Below, piece by piece: positions 59,951-64,000 of a DNA stretch of 64,000 nt (position 1 is its first letter; each line of letters starts with the position of its first letter). The notes under the pieces are model-generated. The model ran no database searches, was not told the origin of the DNA, and saw only the letters and a program-made list of their open reading frames with translations. The stretch comes from Penium margaritaceum (lineage: Eukaryota; Streptophyta; Zygnematophyceae; Desmidiales; Peniaceae), in NCBI GenBank assembly GCA_023375785.1, contig SZWC01001618.1:86268-150267 (forward strand), read 5' to 3'. A program made the position numbers and the translations under genes.

Positions 59951-61050
59951 TAAGTGCGTGTAAGTGTGCGTAAGTGTGTATGAGTGCGTGTAAGTGCTCG
60001 TATGTGCGTGTAAGTGCATGTAAGTATGTGTAAGTACGTGTAACTTTGTGTAAGTATGTGCAAGTGCGTGTAAGTGCATGTAAGTACGTGTAAGTGCGTT
60101 TAAATATGTGTACGTGCGTGTAATTACATGTAAGTGCATGTAAGAGCGCGTAACTCCCTGTAGGTATGTGTAAGTACGTGTCAGTGCATGTAAGTATGTG
60201 TAAGTGTGTGTATGTGCGTATACCTGTGTGTAAGTGGATGTAAGAGTGTGTAAGAGCGTGTAAGTGTGTGTAAGAGCGTGTAAATGCGTGTAAGTACGTG
60301 TAAGTACGTGTAAGTGTGTGTAAGTGTGTGTAAGTGTGTGTAAGTATGTGTAAGTGTATGTAAGTACGTATAAGTACGTACAAGTACGTGTAAGTGCGTG
60401 TAAGTGCGTGTTAGTGCGTGTAAGTACGTGTAAGAGCGTGTAAGTGCATGTAAGTACGTGTAAGCGTGGTTTATGTTTGTGTATGTGGGTGAAGGTGTGT
60501 GCAAGTACGTATAAGTTCATGTAAGTACGTGTAAGTGCGTGTAAGAGCGTGTAAGTGCGTGTACGTGCGTGTAAGCACGTGTAAGTGCAGTTTAAGTTCG
60601 TGTAAGTACGTGTAAGTGTGTGTAAGTTTGTGTAAGTGCGTGTAAGTACGTGTAAGTGCGTATAAGTACGTGTAAGTGTGTGTAAGTGCGTGTAAGTACG
60701 TGTAAGTTCATGTAAGTGCGTATAAGTGTGTATAAGTGTGTGTACGTGCGTGTAAGTGCGGTTTAAGTTCGTGTAAGTGCGTGTAACTTCGTGTAAGTGC
60801 GTGTCAGTGCGTGTAAGTGCGGTTTAAGTGCGTGTAATTTTGTGTAAGTTCGTGTAAGTGCGTATAAGTGCGTGTAAGTGCATATAAGTGCGTGTAAGTA
60901 CGTGTAAGTGCGTGTAAGTCCGTATAAGTGGGTATAAGTGCGTATAAGTGTATGAAAGTGCGTGCTAGTGTGTGTAAGTGCGTGTAAGTGCATGTAAGTG
61001 CGTGTAGGTGTGTGTAATTTTGTGTAAGTTCGTGTAAGTGCATGTTAGTG

Positions 61051-61390
61051 CATGTAAGTGCGTGTAAGTGTGTGTAAGTGCATGTAAGTGTGTGTACGTA
61101 CGTGTAAGTGCGTATAAGTGTGTCTAAGTGCGTGTAAGTTTGTGCAAGTGTGTGTGAGTGCGTGTAAGTGCATGTAAGTGCGTGTAACAATGTGTAAGTG
61201 CGTGTACGTACATGTAAGTGCGTGTAAGTGTGTGTAAGTGCATGTAAGTGTGTGTACGTACGTGTAAGTGCGTATAAGTGTGTCTAAGTGCGTGTAAGTT
61301 TGTGCAAGTGTGTGTGAGTGCGTGTAAGTGCATGTAAGTGCGTGTAACAATGTGTAAGTGCGTGTACGTACATGTAAGTGCGTGTAAGTG
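61051..61390 (+). repeat. Exact 2 x 160-bp tandem duplication
   Basis: 61,051-61,210 equals 61,211-61,370, with about 20 extra matching bases. Landmarks are GTGTGTCTAAG and the unusual GTAACAATGTGTAAG (61,184 and 61,344). Copies A (near 50,270) and B (near 53,910) have the run once. Confidence 0.95.
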
Positions 61391-62340
61391 TATATAAGTG
61401 CGGTTTAAGTTCGTATAAGTGCGTGTAAGTGCATGTAAGTTTGTGTACGTGCGTGTAAGTGCGTGTAACTGTGTGTAAGTACGTGTAAGTATGTGTAAGT
61501 CATGTAAGTGCAAGTAAGTGCATGTATGTACGTGTAAGTGCATGTAAGCACGTGTTAGTGCGTGTTAGTACGTGTAAGTGCGTGTAAGTGGGTGTAGGTT
61601 CGTGCAAGTGTAAGTAAGTGCGTTTAAGTACGTGTAAGTGCGTGTAAGTGTGTGTAAGTACGTGTAAGTGCGTGTAAGTGCATGTAAGTACGTGTAAGTG
61701 TATGTACATACGTGTAAGTACGTGTAAGTACGTGTAAGTGTGTGTCCGTGTGTGTAAGTGCAGTTTAAGTGCGTGTATATTCGTGTAAGTGTGTGTAAGT
61801 ACGTGTAAGTGTGTCTAAGTACATGTAAGTGCGTGTAAATATGTGTTAGTGCGTATAAGTGTGTGTAAGTGCGTGTAAGTGTGTATAGGTGCGTGTAATT
61901 TTGTGTAAGTGCGTGTTAGTGCATGTTTGTGCGTGTAAGTACGTGTAAGTGTGTGTAAGTGCATGTAAGTACGTATAAGTGCGTGTAAGTGCGTATATGT
62001 GCGTGTAAGAGTGTCTAAGTGCATGTAAGATCGTGCAAGTGAGTGTAAGTGCGTGTAAGTTGGTATATGTGCGTGTAAGTGCGTGTAAGTGTGTGTAAGT
62101 GTGTGTAAGTGCGTGTAAGTACGTGTAAGTATGTGTAAGTACGTGTAAGTGTGTGTAAGTGCGTGTAAGTTCGTGTAAGTGTGTGTTAGTATGTGTACGT
62201 TCGTGTAAGTGCGTGTAAGTGTGTGTAAGTACGTGTAAGTGCGTGTAAGCGCGTGTAAGTTCGTGTAAGTGCATGTAAGTGCATGTAAGTGCATGTAAGT
62301 GCGTGTAAGTGTGTGTAAGTGCGTGTAAGTGCGTGTAAGT

Positions 62341-63030
62341 GCATGTAAGTGCATGTAAGTGCATGTAAGTGCATGTAAGTGCATGTAAGTGCATGTAAGT
62401 GCATGTAAGTGCATGTAAGTGCATGTAAGTGCATGTAAGTGCATGTAAGTGCATGTAAGTGCATGTAAGTGCATGTAAGTGCATGTAAGTGCATGTAAGT
62501 GCATGTAAGTGCATGTAAGTGCATGTAAGTGCATGTAAGTGCATGTAAGTGCATGTAAGTGCATGTAAGTGCATGTAAGTGCATGTAAGTGCATGTAAGT
62601 GCATGTAAGTGCATGTAAGTGCATGTAAGTGCATGTAAGTGCATGTAAGTGCATGTAAGTGCATGTAAGTGCATGTAAGTGCATGTAAGTGCATGTAAGT
62701 GCATGTAAGTGCATGTAAGTGCATGTAAGTGCATGTAAGTGCATGTAAGTGCATGTAAGTGCATGTAAGTGCATGTAAGTGCATGTAAGTGCATGTAAGT
62801 GCATGTAAGTGCATGTAAGTGCATGTAAGTGCATGTAAGTGCATGTAAGTGCATGTAAGTGCATGTAAGTGCATGTAAGTGCATGTAAGTGCATGTAAGT
62901 GCATGTAAGTGCATGTAAGTGCATGTAAGTGCATGTAAGTGCATGTAAGTGCATGTAAGTGCATGTAAGTGCATGTAAGTGCATGTAAGTGCATGTAAGT
63001 GCATGTAAGTGCATGTAAGTGCATGTAAGT
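62341..63030 (+). repeat. Pure array: 69 identical copies of GTGCATGTAA
   Basis: The 10-mer printed as GCATGTAAGT occurs 69 times in a row with no mismatch or indel over 690 bp. It is preceded by a short precursor of three such units (62,271-62,300) and four mixed units. Compared with consensus, G5 is A: the CpG is lost and TGCATG is gained, while the TA step and GTAAGT stay. On the + strand each unit contains ATG directly followed by TAA; the minus strand is open and reads CTYMHLHALT in every frame, which is not evidence of a gene. The same cautions about amplification versus assembly apply as for the other pure array. Confidence 0.97.
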
Positions 63031-64000
63031 GCGTGTTAGTGTATGTAAGTGTGTGTAAGTGCGTGTAAGCGCGTACAAGTGCGTATAAGTGCGTGTAAGT
63101 ACGTATAAGTGCGTGTAAGCATGTGTAAGTGCGTATAAAAGCGTGTATGTGTGTGTAAGTGCGTGTAAGTGCGTGTATGTATATATAAGTGTGTATAAGT
63201 ACGTGTAAGTGTGTGTGAGTGCGTGTAAGTGGGTGTAAGTGCATGTAAGTGTAGTTTACGTTCGTGTAAGTGTGTGTAAGTGCATGTAAGGTCATTAAAG
63301 TGCGTGTAAGTGCGCGTAAAAGCGTGTAAGTACGTGTAAGTACGTGTAAGTGCGTGTAAGTACGTGTAAGTGCATGTATACACGTGTAAGTGCATGTAAG
63401 TGAGTGCGTGTAAGTGCAAGTAAGTGTGTGTAAATACGTGTAAGTGTGTGTAAGTGCGTGTAAGTGCGTGTAAGTGCATGTAAGTGCATATAAGTGCGTG
63501 TAAGTGCGTGTAAGTACGTGTAATTTTATGTAAGTGCGTGTAAGTGCATGTAAGTGTGTGTAAGTGTGTGTAAGTGCGTGTACATGCGGTTTAAGTTCGT
63601 GTAAGAACGTGTAAGTGCATGTAAGTGTGTGTCACTGCGTGTAAGTGTGGTTTAAGTACGTATAATTTTGTGTAGCTTCGTGTAAGTGTGTGTAAGTGCG
63701 TGTAAGCGCGTACAAGTGCGTATAAGTGCGTGTAAGTACGTATAAGTGCATGTAAGTATGTGTAAGTACGTGTAAGTACATGTAAGTGCATGTAAGTGCG
63801 TGTTAGTGTATGTAAGTGTGTGTAAGTGCGTGTAAGTGCGTGTAGGTGCGTGTAGTTTTGTGTAAGTGCGTGTCAGTGCGTGTTAGTGGGTGTAAGTACA
63901 TGTAAGTGTGTGTAAGTGCATGTACGTGCGTGTAAGTGTGTGTAAGTGCGTGTAAGTGTGTGTAAGTATGTCGAAGTGTGTGTACGTTCGTGCAAGTACG
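63031..64000 (+). repeat. Diverged decamer region, right edge
   Basis: Variable decamers with 11-bp landmarks near 63,250, 63,587 and 63,646, and a divergent junction GGTCATTAAAG near 63,290. The run GTAAGCGCGTACAAGTGCG occurs at 63,066 and again near 63,701 with similar neighbours, suggesting a ~640-bp duplication. The array continues past the window end. Confidence 0.85.

Larger units (their letters stand above)
55830..63240 (+). repeat. Large higher-order block, copy C (~7.4 kb)
   Basis: Full-length counterpart of copy A (see the landmark list there), with an initial offset of about 12.24 kb. It lacks the 130-bp array but carries the pure GTGCATGTAA array near its end, where A and B have ordinary decamers. 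The 3' limit is uncertain because of that array. Confidence 0.82.
1..64000 (+). repeat. Giant 10-bp satellite/minisatellite array, consensus GTGCGTGTAA
   Basis: Every part of the window can be read as head-to-tail copies of GTGCGTGTAA or one- to three-base variants, always in the same orientation and without unique sequence between copies. Over positions 1-240 (24 units, counted by hand) the changes from consensus were G3 to A 7 times, C4 to T 7 times, G5 to A 5 times and G7 to A twice, with other changes rare. The + strand is G/T-rich and C-poor. Most units are exactly 10 bp; the phase shifts mainly at 11-bp units containing GGTTTAA, CAGTTTAA or TAGTTTAA, and at scattered 8-, 9- and 12-bp units. 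The array reaches both edges, so its true length is greater. It is non-coding as far as can be seen. A 10-bp satellite is a known type (10-bp satellites are described in Drosophila and in the pufferfish Tetraodon), but I do not recognise this unit. Confidence 0.98.

Noticed and set aside
257-63791. More than a hundred minus-strand open frames, up to 659 codons
   Set aside because: All are the same cyclic decapeptide read from a stop-free 10-bp unit. They overlap in all three frames, begin wherever a GCATG unit gives ATG and end wherever a GTTTAA, GTTAG, TCAG or TCTAAG variant gives a stop. There is no domain, signal peptide or codon bias.
1-64000. Telomere repeat
   Set aside because: The G/T-rich strand recalls telomeres, but the unit matches no telomeric repeat I know, and its divergence with large duplications is unlike telomerase-made DNA. 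A subtelomeric position remains possible.
1-64000. Simple (GT)n microsatellite
   Set aside because: GT runs are short and always broken by AA at a 10-bp period. The repeating unit is the decamer, not the dinucleotide.
1-64000. Real splice donors or introns
   Set aside because: GTAAGT is everywhere because it is part of the unit. No exon, branch point, polypyrimidine tract or acceptor partner is visible.
1-64000. CENP-B box or another known centromere motif
   Set aside because: I saw no stretch resembling the 17-bp CENP-B box. A centromeric role can be neither shown nor excluded from sequence alone.

Overview
The window contains no gene that I can support. All 64 kb is one tandem repeat of a 10-bp unit, consensus GTGCGTGTAA on the + strand (about 6,400 units if every unit were 10 bp). 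It always reads in the same orientation and runs off both ends of the window. Units differ by a few recurring changes (GTGTGTGTAA, GTGCATGTAA, GTACGTGTAA, GTGCGTATAA, GTTCGTGTAA, GTGCGTGTTA, GTGCAAGTAA). A minority are 8, 9, 11 or 12 bp long, such as the 11-bp GTGCGGTTTAA. I saw no transposon, rRNA, tRNA, CRISPR array or unique DNA. The long minus-strand open frames come from the unit itself: its reverse complement has no stop codon and all three frames give the same decapeptide, THLHALTRTY.

A 10-bp satellite or giant minisatellite block of this size points to heterochromatin of a eukaryote (pericentromeric, subtelomeric or short-arm DNA). Two of the commonest unit changes are the two transitions of the unit's single CpG, which fits a host that methylates DNA. 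The species cannot be read from the sequence.

The array is built in layers. (1) The decamer. (2) Local doublets and short higher-order arrays, mostly 40-300 bp: 2x130 at 1,901; 3x100 at 8,941; a 20-bp dimer array at 13,941; 4x110 at 30,111; 8x130 at 48,541; and several dozen exact two-copy doublets. (3) Multi-kilobase duplications: about 2,740-10,460 with 10,460-18,790; 20,650-24,320 with 24,320-27,230; a 3.5-4.5 kb repeat at 36,170, 40,645 and 44,137; and a block at 43,585-51,990 (A) with partial copy 52,000-55,830 (B) and full copy 55,830-63,240 (C). (4) Two blocks with no variation at all: 110 identical GTGCGTGGAA units (32,191-33,290) and 69 identical GTGCATGTAA units (62,341-63,030).

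The most interesting properties follow from the unit. TA steps recur every 10 bp with GC steps exactly 5 bp out of phase, the classic pattern for strong histone-octamer binding. Every consensus unit carries GTAAGT, the 5' splice-site/U1 snRNA-complementary hexamer, on one strand only. The nested duplications can be put in relative order. All coordinates, alignments and counts were read by eye. Boundaries of the multi-kb copies are good to tens or hundreds of bases.
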